This document shows positions 33,246 through 40,938 of a DNA stretch of 60,575 bases, piece by piece. Under the pieces are notes generated by a model, which was given only the letters and a program-made list of their open reading frames with translations, made no database searches and was not told the DNA's origin. The stretch covers positions 1-60,575 of the forward strand of contig JBLNBZ010000068.1 of assembly GCA_050260355.1 (NCBI GenBank). Direction: 5' to 3'. The translations under genes were made by a program, and so were the position numbers. How positions within the stretch are numbered: the first letter of the stretch is position 1; each line of letters starts with the position of its first letter. The stretch comes from CADEFX01 sp050260355. Lineage in GTDB: Bacteria; Pseudomonadota; Alphaproteobacteria; Rhizobiales; Hyphomicrobiaceae.

Positions 33246-33698
33246 TCATCGTGATCCGGAGGCCGGCCGGACCGGATCGAAACCGGGCTGGGCAATCTCA
33301 AATGTGGAAAACTCGAAAGCCGGCGCCACCGTGCACCCGACCAGCGTCCATTCTCCCAGGCTTCGCGCCCGCTGCCAGTGGCCGGCAGGCACGATCGCCT
33401 GCGGCCTCTCGCCTTCGGCCAGATTGTTGCCGAGGCGGATGCTCGCATGGCTCTGCGCTCCGTTGCTCATGGCAAGCTCGAGCGGCGCGCCTGCGTACCA
33501 GTGCCACACCTCGACCGCGTCGATGCGATGCCAGCGGGAAATCTCGCCGGCCTGCAGCAGGAAATAGATGGCGGTCGAGGCGGCACGCGCTCCTGCGGGG
33601 GCGGCATCGCGAAACGTCTCGCGAAAGTGGCCGCCCTCGGGATGGGGCGTGAGCCTGAGAAGGCGGATGATCTCGGCTGCGCTGGTGCAGGCCGCCAT
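33246..33698 (-). CDS. Cupin-fold protein of the DUF985 family
   Basis: This is a 150-residue single-domain cupin. HPEGGHFRETFRD at about 19-31, STAIYFLLQAGEISRWHRID at 41-60 and EVWHWYAGAPLEL near 63-75 are the family blocks, with WTLVGCTVAPAFEFSTFE near the C-terminus. Histidines in these strands could bind a metal. The enzymatic role of the family is not established. It begins three bases after the end of gloB on the same strand and is almost certainly co-transcribed with it, which hints at a role in small-molecule detoxification or sugar metabolism; that is inference. Confidence 0.82.
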   Translation of the reverse strand: MAACTSAAEIIRLLRLTPHPEGGHFRETFRDAAPAGARAASTAIYFLLQAGEISRWHRIDAVEVWHWYAGAPLELAMSNGAQSHASIRLGNNLAEGERPQAIVPAGHWQRARSLGEWTLVGCTVAPAFEFSTFEIAQPGFDPVRPASGSR

Positions 33699-33701
33699 CG
33701 T

Positions 33702-34472
33702 CTAGCTCTTGTTCTTCCGCTCGCGAATCTCTCCGAACACCTGCCAGTCTTGCGCCTGCTCCATCCCCAAGCGCTTGCGGATGGCCGGCACGTGAGGACG
33801 CAGGAACGGATTCGTCTCGCGCTCGATGTCGATGCGGGTCGGCAGTGTGAACTTGTTTGCGGCCCTCAGCTTCTCGACCTCGGCGGCGCGTGCGCGCAAC
33901 GCCTCGTTCTCCGGCTCGATCGTGAGCGCGAACCTTGCGTTCGACAGCGTATACTCATGGCCGCAGTAGATCTCGGTCTCGGGCGGCAGTGCGGCGATCT
34001 TCTGCAGCGACTGCCACATCATGCGCGCATCGCCCTCGATGACGCGCCCGCAGCCGATGGCGAACAGCGTGTCGCCGACGAAGGCCACGCCGTCTGCCGG
34101 AAGCGAATAGGTGATATGACCCGCAGTATGTCCCGGCGTATCGAGAACATGCACGGGCGAGGCGCCGAAGTCGAACCGATCGCCCTCTGCGACAGTCTTG
34201 TCGAGCCCCTTGATCTTGCCGGCCTCCGCCTTCGGCCCGATGACGGTGCATCCGGTTTCGGCTTTGAGAGGTATGATCCCGGCTGTGTGATCGCCGTGAT
34301 GATGCGTGACCAGGATGTGCGTCAGCTTCCAATTTTTCTCCTTGAGTGCCTTGCCGATGGCGACGGGCTCGGGCGCATCAATGGAGGCAGTTAGCCCCGA
34401 TGCAGAATCGTGAAGGAGCACACCGTAGTTGTCGCTCAGACACATGAACTGGTGGATTTCGAGCTTCGGCAT
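33702..34472 (-). CDS. gloB: Hydroxyacylglutathione hydrolase (glyoxalase II)
   Basis: GloB hydrolyses S-lactoylglutathione, the last step of methylglyoxal detoxification. The 256-residue metallo-beta-lactamase fold carries THHHGDHTAGI, the binuclear zinc motif HxHxDH, at about 56-66. DTPGHTAGHI holds the second metal-site His, VGDTLFAIGCGRV the bridging Asp, and YCGHEYTLSN the last His. The C-terminal glutathione-binding region ends in KRLGMEQAQDWQVFGEIRE. It heads a gloB-cupin transcript and is divergent from the methyltransferase gene at 34613. Confidence 0.95.
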   Translation of the reverse strand: MPKLEIHQFMCLSDNYGVLLHDSASGLTASIDAPEPVAIGKALKEKNWKLTHILVTHHHGDHTAGIIPLKAETGCTVIGPKAEAGKIKGLDKTVAEGDRFDFGASPVHVLDTPGHTAGHITYSLPADGVAFVGDTLFAIGCGRVIEGDARMMWQSLQKIAALPPETEIYCGHEYTLSNARFALTIEPENEALRARAAEVEKLRAANKFTLPTRIDIERETNPFLRPHVPAIRKRLGMEQAQDWQVFGEIRERKNKS

Positions 34473-34612
34473 GTCCGCGCTCCATGGAAGTTGGGGGTCA
34501 TTGCACAGACCCTAGCAGCCGAGGTTCCGATTTCAACCGCCCGCGGTTGGCGGTAAATTGCGTGCAGTATGCCAAGCGATTGCGAATCGCCGCCTGGCAA
34601 GAAGCAGGATCG

Positions 34613-35365
34613 ATGCAGCCGGATGTCGTCGAGCTACGAGATTTCTACGCCCGGCCTCTCGGAGGCATGGTTCGGCGGCTGCTGACGCATCGCATCCGCG
34701 CGCGCTGGCGGCGCGTTCACGGCGCGACACTGATGGGCCTGGGCTTCGCAACGCCGTATCTCGGGCCATTCCGCGGCGAGGCCCTGCGGCTCGGTGCGCT
34801 GATGCCGGCGAGCCAGGGGGCGCTTCTGTGGCCATCGAGCGGCTATATCCATACGGTGCTGGTGGAGGGTGAAAGCCTTCCGCTCCCGGACGCAAGCGTC
34901 GACTATCTGCTCGCCGTCCATTACCTCGAGACCAGCGATCACGTGCGCGCTCAGCTACGCGAGATCTGGCGCGTCATGCGGCCTGAAGGCCGTCTGCTGA
35001 TCGTCGTGCCCAACCGCCGCGGCGTGTGGGCGCGCCTCGACACCACGCCGTTCGGCTACGGCCGGCCCTATAGTCGCGGCCAGCTCGAGCATCTGCTGGC
35101 AGATGCGCTGTTCTCATCCATCGACTGGGGATCGGCGCTGCATCTGCCCCCGGTCGACCGACCGCTGGTGCTGCGCTCGGCAATGGCCATGGAGCGGTTG
35201 GGCGCGCGGGCGTGGCCTGCGTTTGCCGGCGTCATCATCGTCGAGGCGAAGAAAGAGCTCGTCGCCCCGGTCGGCAAAGTCTCCAAGTCGCGCGTGCTGA
35301 AAGATTTCATTCCGGCGCGCGGGGCTTCAGCGCGTGCGAACGCGCCCGAGCGCGAGCTCATGTGA
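34613..35365 (+). CDS. Class I SAM-dependent methyltransferase-like protein
   Basis: This is a 250-residue protein. GATLMGLGFATPYLG at about 36-50 occupies the place of SAM motif I, although it is poorer in Gly than usual. The LPLPDASVDYLLAVHYLE block with the acidic post-motif and LREIWRVMRPEGRLLIVVPNRRG are typical of methyltransferase-11 proteins. The last 40 residues are polar. ATG 34613 follows AGGA; the frame is open further left without similarity. It is divergent from gloB, a linkage common in Rhizobiales. The substrate is unknown. Confidence 0.82.
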   Translation: MQPDVVELRDFYARPLGGMVRRLLTHRIRARWRRVHGATLMGLGFATPYLGPFRGEALRLGALMPASQGALLWPSSGYIHTVLVEGESLPLPDASVDYLLAVHYLETSDHVRAQLREIWRVMRPEGRLLIVVPNRRGVWARLDTTPFGYGRPYSRGQLEHLLADALFSSIDWGSALHLPPVDRPLVLRSAMAMERLGARAWPAFAGVIIVEAKKELVAPVGKVSKSRVLKDFIPARGASARANAPERELM

Positions 35366-35480
35366 GCATGAACGAATATATGCAGCCGGCCGCTCCGCCG
35401 ATGCGCCACGCAGCGCGCGGGCGGAGGACCTGTCCTGTCGCAGGCGCTACTGCAGCATGCTCCGCGCTTCGTTCGCGGTT

Positions 35481-36137
35481 TCAGGAGGAGCGGCGCGCCA
35501 TCAGGAACACTGCCTTCTCGCCGATCAGGTTGTGGGCCGTGAGCGGTATCCACGTGCCGAGCTGCTGACCCGAGCTGTTGAAGGCGGCCGTGCGCACAAC
35601 GCTCGCGCCGACGATGTCGCACAGGTTGACGAAGTCCTTGATCGAGCAGAGGTGGCCGTTCGGGCTCGCGTACCACGGCTCCGGCAGGTTGTCCGTGGTC
35701 GGCATGCGGCCGGTGAAGAGGAATTGCGCGCGCACGCGCCAATGGCCGAAGTTGGGAAAGGAGACGATTGCGTAACGCCCGATCCGGAGCAAATTTTCGA
35801 GCACAGTTTTGGGATGGCGTGTCGCCTGGATCGTCAGCGACAGGATGGCGTAGTCGAACGCTTGGTCCGGATAGTCGGAAAGATCGCGGTCCGCGTCGCC
35901 CTGGATGACCGAGAGGCCGCGCGCCACGCAAGCGTTGACGCGCTCGCGGCTGATCTCGACGCCACGGCCGTCGACGTTCTTGATATCGCTCAGAAGCTGC
36001 AAGAGGGCGCCATCGCCGCATCCCACGTCGAGCACGCGCGAGCCGGGAGCCACCATCTCGGCGATGAAGAGATGGTCCACGCGTGGCGGAGCGGACCCGG
36101 GATTGGTGCGCACGAGCATCGCTGCCTCACCGGTCAC
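35481..36137 (-). CDS. metW: Methionine biosynthesis protein MetW
   Basis: This is a 218-residue methyltransferase-fold protein that acts with MetX in homoserine acylation. VLDVGCGDGALLQLL near residue 36 is the SAM-binding loop, followed by GRGVEISRERVNACVARGLSVIQGD and DYAILSLTIQATRHP; FPNFGHWRVRAQFLFTGRMP is a MetW signature. The GTG start at 36137 overlaps the metX stop as GTGA, so the genes are translationally coupled; an ATG at 36119 with GGTGAGG upstream is an alternative start. It faces the methyltransferase gene at 34613 with a 115-base gap. Confidence 0.93.
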   Translation of the reverse strand: MTGEAAMLVRTNPGSAPPRVDHLFIAEMVAPGSRVLDVGCGDGALLQLLSDIKNVDGRGVEISRERVNACVARGLSVIQGDADRDLSDYPDQAFDYAILSLTIQATRHPKTVLENLLRIGRYAIVSFPNFGHWRVRAQFLFTGRMPTTDNLPEPWYASPNGHLCSIKDFVNLCDIVGASVVRTAAFNSSGQQLGTWIPLTAHNLIGEKAVFLMARRSS

Positions 36138-37324
36138 GCCGCGAGCCCATGGCGCGCCGCAGAAGCGTTGAGGAAACCGCGCACCGTGGCGAACAGCTCC
36201 GGCTCGTCCAGCAGGAAGGCGTCGTGCCCCTTGTCGCTGTCGATCTCGACGAAGCTGACGTTGGCCGCCACGGCGTTCAAAGCATGCACGATCTCGCGGC
36301 TCTCCCGTGTCGGATAGAGCCAGTCGCTGGTGAAGGAGACGACGCAGAAGCGTGTCTTGGTGCCGCGAAAGGCGTTGGCCAGCACGTCACCGTGCCCGGC
36401 TGCGAGGTCGAAGTAGTCCATCGCCCGCGTGATGTAGAGGTAGCTGTTGGCATCGAAGCGATCGACGAACGAGGAGCCCTGATAGCGCAGGTAGCTCTCG
36501 ACCTGGAAGTCGGCGCTGAACGAGAAGGTCTTGCGATCGCGATCCTGCAGGTTGCGGCCGAACTTGCGGTGCAGCGCCTCCTCCGAAAGGTAGGTGATGT
36601 GCGCGGCCATGCGCGCGACCGCGAGGCCGCGTCGTGGCACCTTGCCCTCCTCCAGATAGCGGCCGTGGCACCAATCCGGATCGGCCATGACGGCCTGCCG
36701 CCCGACCTCGTGGAAGGCGATGTTCTGCGAGGAATGCCACGCCGCGGTCGCGATCGGAACTGCGGTGAGAACGCGCTCCTTGTAGCGGGCCGCCCAGTCG
36801 AGCACCTGCATGCCGCCCATGGAGCCGCCGATCACCGAGAACAGCTGCTGAATACCCAGGTGATCGATGAGCCTGACCTGGGCGTCGACCATGTCGCCAA
36901 TGGTGATCACAGGAAAGTCGAGGCCGTAGGCCCTGCCGGTCCTCGGGTTGATCGAAGCCGGCCCGGTCGACCCCATGCAGCCGCCAAGAATGTTCGGGCA
37001 GATGACAAAGAAGCGGTCGGTGTCGATCGGCTTGCCGGGCCCGACCATGGTCTCCCACCAGCCGGGCTTGCCGGTGACGGGGTGGTCGCTCGCGACGTAC
37101 TGGTCGCCCGTCAGCGCGTGGCAAATGAGAATGGCATTCGACTTTTCGGCGTTGAGCGCGCCATAGGTCTTGTATGCGACCCGGAATGGCGCCAGCAGCT
37201 GCGCGCACTCGAGCTGCAGCGGCTCGCTCTCGGGAAAGTCGACATACTCGCTGCTGGGGCACGTAGCCTCGGCAACGCGGGCATTAACGCTCGCATCGAA
37301 CCCCGCATGGGTCAGCGTGTTCAT
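36134..37324 (-). CDS. metX: Homoserine O-acetyltransferase (or O-succinyltransferase), MetX family
   Basis: MetX acylates homoserine, the committed step to methionine. The 396-residue alpha/beta-hydrolase contains NAILICHALTGDQY, VICPNILGGCMGSTGP and the nucleophile elbow VIGGSMGGMQ (Ser168). FTSDWLYPTRESREI holds the catalytic Asp, and SDKGHDAFLL carries His367. It forms an operon with metW. The start at 37324 follows GGAG. The leader of about 180 bases upstream is rich in inverted repeats, but I could not recognise a SAM-II riboswitch core. The acyl donor cannot be read from the sequence alone. Confidence 0.94.
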   Translation of the reverse strand: MNTLTHAGFDASVNARVAEATCPSSEYVDFPESEPLQLECAQLLAPFRVAYKTYGALNAEKSNAILICHALTGDQYVASDHPVTGKPGWWETMVGPGKPIDTDRFFVICPNILGGCMGSTGPASINPRTGRAYGLDFPVITIGDMVDAQVRLIDHLGIQQLFSVIGGSMGGMQVLDWAARYKERVLTAVPIATAAWHSSQNIAFHEVGRQAVMADPDWCHGRYLEEGKVPRRGLAVARMAAHITYLSEEALHRKFGRNLQDRDRKTFSFSADFQVESYLRYQGSSFVDRFDANSYLYITRAMDYFDLAAGHGDVLANAFRGTKTRFCVVSFTSDWLYPTRESREIVHALNAVAANVSFVEIDSDKGHDAFLLDEPELFATVRGFLNASAARHGLAA

Positions 37325-37440
37325 GCTGTCTGAGCTCCGACCTCTGCGTGCCCCGGAGTATCTGGAATGCGATCTAACGCCGGCCCCACGCGATCTGGAA
37401 CGGTTAGCTAGGCCCGCGTGCGCGAAAGTCAATCTTTTCT

Positions 37441-37457
37441 TTGATTTCACCAATCAA
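37441..37457. repeat. Inverted repeat between metX and hisC
   Basis: TTGATT (37441-37446) and AATCAA (37452-37457) form a perfect 6-5-6 inverted repeat in the 183-base region between divergent metX and hisC, about 50 bases before the hisC start. It could be an operator or overlap promoter elements; no known regulator motif was recognised. Confidence 0.35.
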
Positions 37458-37507
37458 GGCGCATAAACCTGACCGCCCGAGCGATAGCCCGCCCCCAGAG
37501 AACCGCA

Positions 37508-38614
37508 ATGTCGAATCGCATGCCAGCTCCGAAGCCGGGAATCCTGGATATCAACGCCTACGTGCCGGGCGAGAGCAGCGTTCCGGGCAACGTCAAGCCG
37601 ATCAAGCTCTCCTCCAACGAGACGCCTCTGGGCCCGAGCCCGAAGGCAATCGACGCCTATCGCAGCCTCGCCGACAGCCTCGAACGCTATCCGGACGGCG
37701 CCTCCACGGAGCTGCGCCGGGCCATCGGCGGCGTCTACGGGCTCGATCCCGCGCGGATCGTATGCGGCTGCGGCTCCGACGAGCTCCTCAACCTGCTGGC
37801 CCATGCCTACCTCGGGCCCGGCGACGAGGCGATCTTCACCGAGCACGGCTTTCTCGTGTACCGCATCGTCACGCTCGGCAACGGCGCGACGCCGGTGGTG
37901 GCGCCGGAGAAGAACTACACGACCGACGTCGACGCGATCCTGGCGCGCGTGACGCCGCGCACGAAGGTCGTATTCATCGCCAACCCCAACAATCCGACCG
38001 GGACCTACATTGCATTCGACGAGGTTCGGCGGCTACGGCGCGGCTTGCCGGACAACGTGCTGCTCGTGATCGATGCGGCCTACAGCGAGTACGTCCGCCG
38101 CAACGACTACGAGGCCGGGATCGAGCTGGTGGCGACCACTGAGAACACGGTGATGACGCGCACGTTCTCCAAGATCTACGGCCTGGCGGCCCTGCGGCTC
38201 GGCTGGGTCTATTGCCCCGCGGCGATTGCGGAGGTGCTGAACCGTATCCGCGGACCCTTCAACGTCACGGCACCGGCGATCGCCGCCGGCATCGCGGCGA
38301 TCGAGGACAGGGCCTGGGTCGAGAAGGGCGTGGCTCACAACGACACGTGGCTGCCGTGGATGACGAGCGAGGTGGAGAAGCTCGGCCTGAAGGTGACGCC
38401 GAGCGTCGGCAACTTCATCCTGATCCACTTCCCCGAGGACAAGAGCAAAGGTGCGGCGGCAGCCGACGAGTTCCTGAAGTCGAAAGGCATCATCATGCGC
38501 CGCGTGGCAGGCTACGGGCTCCCCAACGCCCTGCGCATGACGATCGGCACCGAGGAGGAGAACCGCACGACGGCGGCAGCGCTCGCCGAGTTCGTGCGGC
38601 TGAATTTCCGATGA
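37508..38614 (+). CDS. hisC: Histidinol-phosphate aminotransferase
   Basis: HisC is a PLP enzyme that converts imidazole-acetol phosphate to histidinol phosphate, and in this gene context often also transaminates aromatic keto acids. The 368-residue protein contains KLSSNETPLGPSPKA and YPDGASTELRRAI, VVFIANPNNPTGTY with the PLP Asn, DAAYSEYV, and the Schiff-base lysine in RTFSKIYGLAALRLGW (Lys222). Its stop overlaps the tyrC start as ATGA. The hisC-tyrC pair in Rhizobiales suggests that this copy serves tyrosine or phenylalanine synthesis as well as histidine. Confidence 0.95.
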   Translation: MSNRMPAPKPGILDINAYVPGESSVPGNVKPIKLSSNETPLGPSPKAIDAYRSLADSLERYPDGASTELRRAIGGVYGLDPARIVCGCGSDELLNLLAHAYLGPGDEAIFTEHGFLVYRIVTLGNGATPVVAPEKNYTTDVDAILARVTPRTKVVFIANPNNPTGTYIAFDEVRRLRRGLPDNVLLVIDAAYSEYVRRNDYEAGIELVATTENTVMTRTFSKIYGLAALRLGWVYCPAAIAEVLNRIRGPFNVTAPAIAAGIAAIEDRAWVEKGVAHNDTWLPWMTSEVEKLGLKVTPSVGNFILIHFPEDKSKGAAAADEFLKSKGIIMRRVAGYGLPNALRMTIGTEEENRTTAAALAEFVRLNFR

Positions 38615-39570
38615 GCACCGTCCTGTTCGATAGAGTTGCACTGATCGGCATTGGCCTGATCGGGTCGTCGATCTGCCATGCCATTCGCCGCGGAGGGCTG
38701 GCGCGGAGCATCGTCGGCCACGCCAAGACGGCGTCGACGCGTGAGGTCGCCCTCGAGCTCGGCCTGATCGACGAAGCCTTTGCGTCGGCGTCCGACGCTG
38801 TTGCCAAGGCCGACCTCGTCATTCTGTGCGTGCCGGTCGGCGCCTGCGGGGAGGTTGCCGCTGAGATCGGGGGAAGGCTCAAGGCCGGCGCGATCCTGAC
38901 GGACGTGGGGTCGGTCAAGGGCGCCATCGTGCGGGACGTCTCGCCTCACGTGCCGCAGGGCGTTCACTTTGTGCCTGGTCATCCGATCGCGGGCACCGAG
39001 CATTCGGGGCCCCGATCGGGCTTCGCCGAGCTGTTCGACGGTCGCTGGTGCGTGCTGACACCGCCACCCGGGGCGGACAAGTCCGCGGTCGATCGGCTGG
39101 CGGCATTCTGGCGGGCGCTCGGCTCCAATGTCGAGATCATGGCGCCCGAGCACCACGACATGGTGCTGGCGATCACCAGCCATGTGCCGCACCTGATCGC
39201 CTTCAACATCGTCAACACCGCAGCGCACCTCGAACGCGTGACGGCATCCGAGGTGATCAAGTTCTCTGCCGGAGGCTTCCGCGACTTCACGCGCATCGCC
39301 GCGTCCGACCCGACCATGTGGCGCGACGTGTTCCTCAACAACAAGGCGGCAGTGATCGAGATGCTGGGCCGCTTCACCGAGGACCTGACGGCGCTGCAGC
39401 GCGCGATCCGTTTCGATGACGGCGAGACCCTGTTCCGCCTGTTCGCCGAGGCGCGCGAAATCCGGCGCGGCATCATCCAGGCCGGCCAGGATACGGAGGC
39501 GGCCGACTTCGGCCGGCCGCATGGTGCAACGCAGGCTCCTGCCCCGGCGCCCGCGAAAGGCAAGACATAG
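38611..39570 (+). CDS. tyrC: Prephenate/arogenate dehydrogenase
   Basis: This enzyme oxidatively decarboxylates prephenate or arogenate in tyrosine synthesis. The 319-residue protein starts MSTVLFDRVALIGIGLIGSS, an NAD-binding Rossmann loop. ADLVILCVPVGACGEV and ILTDVGSVKGAI follow, and GHPIAGTEHSGP and AITSHVPHLIAFNIV hold the active-site histidines. SAGGFRDFTRIAASDPTMW is a family signature. There is no fused chorismate mutase or ACT domain. A Pro/Ala-rich tail of about 30 residues closes the protein. ATG 38611 overlaps the hisC stop by four bases, so the pair is translationally coupled. Confidence 0.93.
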   Translation: MSTVLFDRVALIGIGLIGSSICHAIRRGGLARSIVGHAKTASTREVALELGLIDEAFASASDAVAKADLVILCVPVGACGEVAAEIGGRLKAGAILTDVGSVKGAIVRDVSPHVPQGVHFVPGHPIAGTEHSGPRSGFAELFDGRWCVLTPPPGADKSAVDRLAAFWRALGSNVEIMAPEHHDMVLAITSHVPHLIAFNIVNTAAHLERVTASEVIKFSAGGFRDFTRIAASDPTMWRDVFLNNKAAVIEMLGRFTEDLTALQRAIRFDDGETLFRLFAEAREIRRGIIQAGQDTEAADFGRPHGATQAPAPAPAKGKT

Positions 39571-39599
39571 AGCCGCGGAGCGCCTCTCAGCATACGCAA

Positions 39600-40337
39600 A
39601 TGGCCGCCGATCGAGCAGAACCCTGCCGCGAAGACAGCGGCGACTTGTGGATCTTCGCCTACGGCTCGCTAATGTGGCGTCCGGACCTTCCCTTCGCCGA
39701 GGCCCAGCGCGCGCGGCTGAACGGATTCCATCGCAGCTTCTGCATCTACTCGACGCATCACCGCGGCCAACCGCAGCGGCCCGGTCTCGTGCTTGGGCTC
39801 GACCGTGGCGGCGCCTGCGACGGGATGGCCTACCGCATCGCTGCAGCCGACAGGGAGGCCGTGGTCGGATACCTGCGCCAACGCGAGCTGATCTACGGCG
39901 TGTACCGGGAGGCGACGGTGCCGGTGCTGCTGATGGGGGCTTTGCACCGCGAGGTGCGTGCGCTCGCTTTCATCGTCGAAAGGGCTCATCCGGCGTATGC
40001 CGGAGCGCTGTCCCTCAGGGAGCAGGTTGCCCTCATACGCGGCGCATGGGGCGTCTCGGGGACCAACCTGGACTATCTGGCCAATACAGTGCGCCACCTT
40101 GCCGAGCTGGGCATACGCGAGCCCGCCATCGAGCGCTTGATGGTGGTGGCCGCACCCTTTCTCGCGCGGCGTCCTGGCGCGGCGGCCACGAGCCCGAGCG
40201 CGGTGGCGCTGCTGCGGGCGTGGCAACGGAAATCAGTCGATGTGCGGCGCATACGCCCGGCCGAGCATCGGCGTTTCCTTTACCGCATGCGGCTCACAGA
40301 CGGATCGCAGCGTCGCGTTGAAGGGGTGGGCGCTTAG
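39600..40337 (+). CDS. chaC: ChaC-type gamma-glutamylcyclotransferase
   Basis: This is a 245-residue cytoplasmic enzyme family that cleaves glutathione to 5-oxoproline and Cys-Gly. IFAYGSLMWRPD at 18-29 is the substrate-binding loop, FHRSFCIYSTHHRGQPQRPG and GLVLGLDRGG are ChaC blocks, and YLRQRELIYGVY includes the catalytic Glu. GTNLDYLANTVRHLAELGI is the C-terminal signature. It follows tyrC by 29 bases and may share its transcript. It ends three bases before the convergent hypothetical gene. Confidence 0.9.
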   Translation: MAADRAEPCREDSGDLWIFAYGSLMWRPDLPFAEAQRARLNGFHRSFCIYSTHHRGQPQRPGLVLGLDRGGACDGMAYRIAAADREAVVGYLRQRELIYGVYREATVPVLLMGALHREVRALAFIVERAHPAYAGALSLREQVALIRGAWGVSGTNLDYLANTVRHLAELGIREPAIERLMVVAAPFLARRPGAAATSPSAVALLRAWQRKSVDVRRIRPAEHRRFLYRMRLTDGSQRRVEGVGA

Positions 40338-40340
40338 GCC

Positions 40341-40766
40341 TTAATGCCAGGTTTCCTCGGCGGGGGCGACCTCGGCGTCGCCGAGCAGACCGGCAGCGAG
40401 GTCGAACTCGACCAGGATGCGCTCTGCCTCGGTCCGGGCAAGGATGTAGAGGTGCACCTCGTTCGCGCCGAGCAGGGCGCCCTCGTGGCGAATCTGGGCG
40501 AGGTTCAGCGTGGGAGCGTCGTGCGAGGCCCGGCCTACCCTGAGAACGGCTTCGCTGCCGTCGGCAGCTCGCCGCACCAGCGCGTAGTTGGTCTTCGGCA
40601 CCACGGGGCATTCGATCAGCCCGTAGACGAGGTGGAGATAGTGCCTGCCCGACCGGCCGGTCCGGTCCTCGAGGCGCAGCGGCTCGGCCTTGTTGAGGGT
40701 ATCGCGCAGATCGGGGCGCTCGATATCGGGGCCGATCTGTTCAGCAATTCGGGCACTTATGCTCAT
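40341..40766 (-). CDS. Conserved hypothetical protein near nrdJ
   Basis: This is an unrecognised soluble protein of 141 residues. It is acidic at the C-terminus and has no signal peptide or membrane segment. Visible features are RLEDRTGRSGRHYLHLVYGLIECPVVPKT, split by conserved-looking aromatic residues, and HLYILARTEAERILVEFDLA, which suggests an alpha/beta fold. It lies downstream of nrdJ on the same strand with a 172-base gap holding inverted repeats, so it probably has its own promoter. The coding quality is good (GC-rich third positions), but no function can be assigned. Confidence 0.7.
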   Translation of the reverse strand: MSISARIAEQIGPDIERPDLRDTLNKAEPLRLEDRTGRSGRHYLHLVYGLIECPVVPKTNYALVRRAADGSEAVLRVGRASHDAPTLNLAQIRHEGALLGANEVHLYILARTEAERILVEFDLAAGLLGDAEVAPAEETWH

Positions 40767-40836
40767 CGGAGAGACCCCGCAACCAGACGCCGGTCGGCCG
40801 CCTTCGAACCGTCGCTCACATGGTCTTGTTACTGTT

Positions 40837-40853
40837 TATTTCAAGCGGAAATA
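40837..40853. repeat. Inverted repeat upstream of the hypothetical gene
   Basis: TATTTC (40837-40842) and GAAATA (40848-40853) form a 6-5-6 inverted repeat about 75 bases before the start of the minus-strand gene at 40766, within an AT-richer patch. This is a candidate operator or promoter-proximal element. Confidence 0.35.
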
Positions 40854-40889
40854 TGACCTGCTCGCAGACATTTGAAGGCAAACGTTAAC

Positions 40890-40903
40890 ACCGCGGCCGC
40901 GGT
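40890..40903 (-). terminator. GC palindrome after nrdJ, possible terminator
   Basis: ACCGCGGCCGCGGT is a perfect 14-base palindrome 35 bases past the nrdJ stop on the minus strand. It can fold as a five-base stem with a four-base loop, followed on that strand by GTTAACGTTT. The tail is only partly T-rich, so termination is tentative. Confidence 0.35.
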
Positions 40904-40938
40904 TCCGTGAGCAGGCGAAAAGAGTAGGACCGGCGCGA

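Noticed and set aside
37325..37460. SAM-II riboswitch before metX
   Set aside because: The conserved GATTTNA-type loop and the AGCTAAA tail were not found; only generic inverted repeats are seen. The leader is kept as a low-confidence finding.
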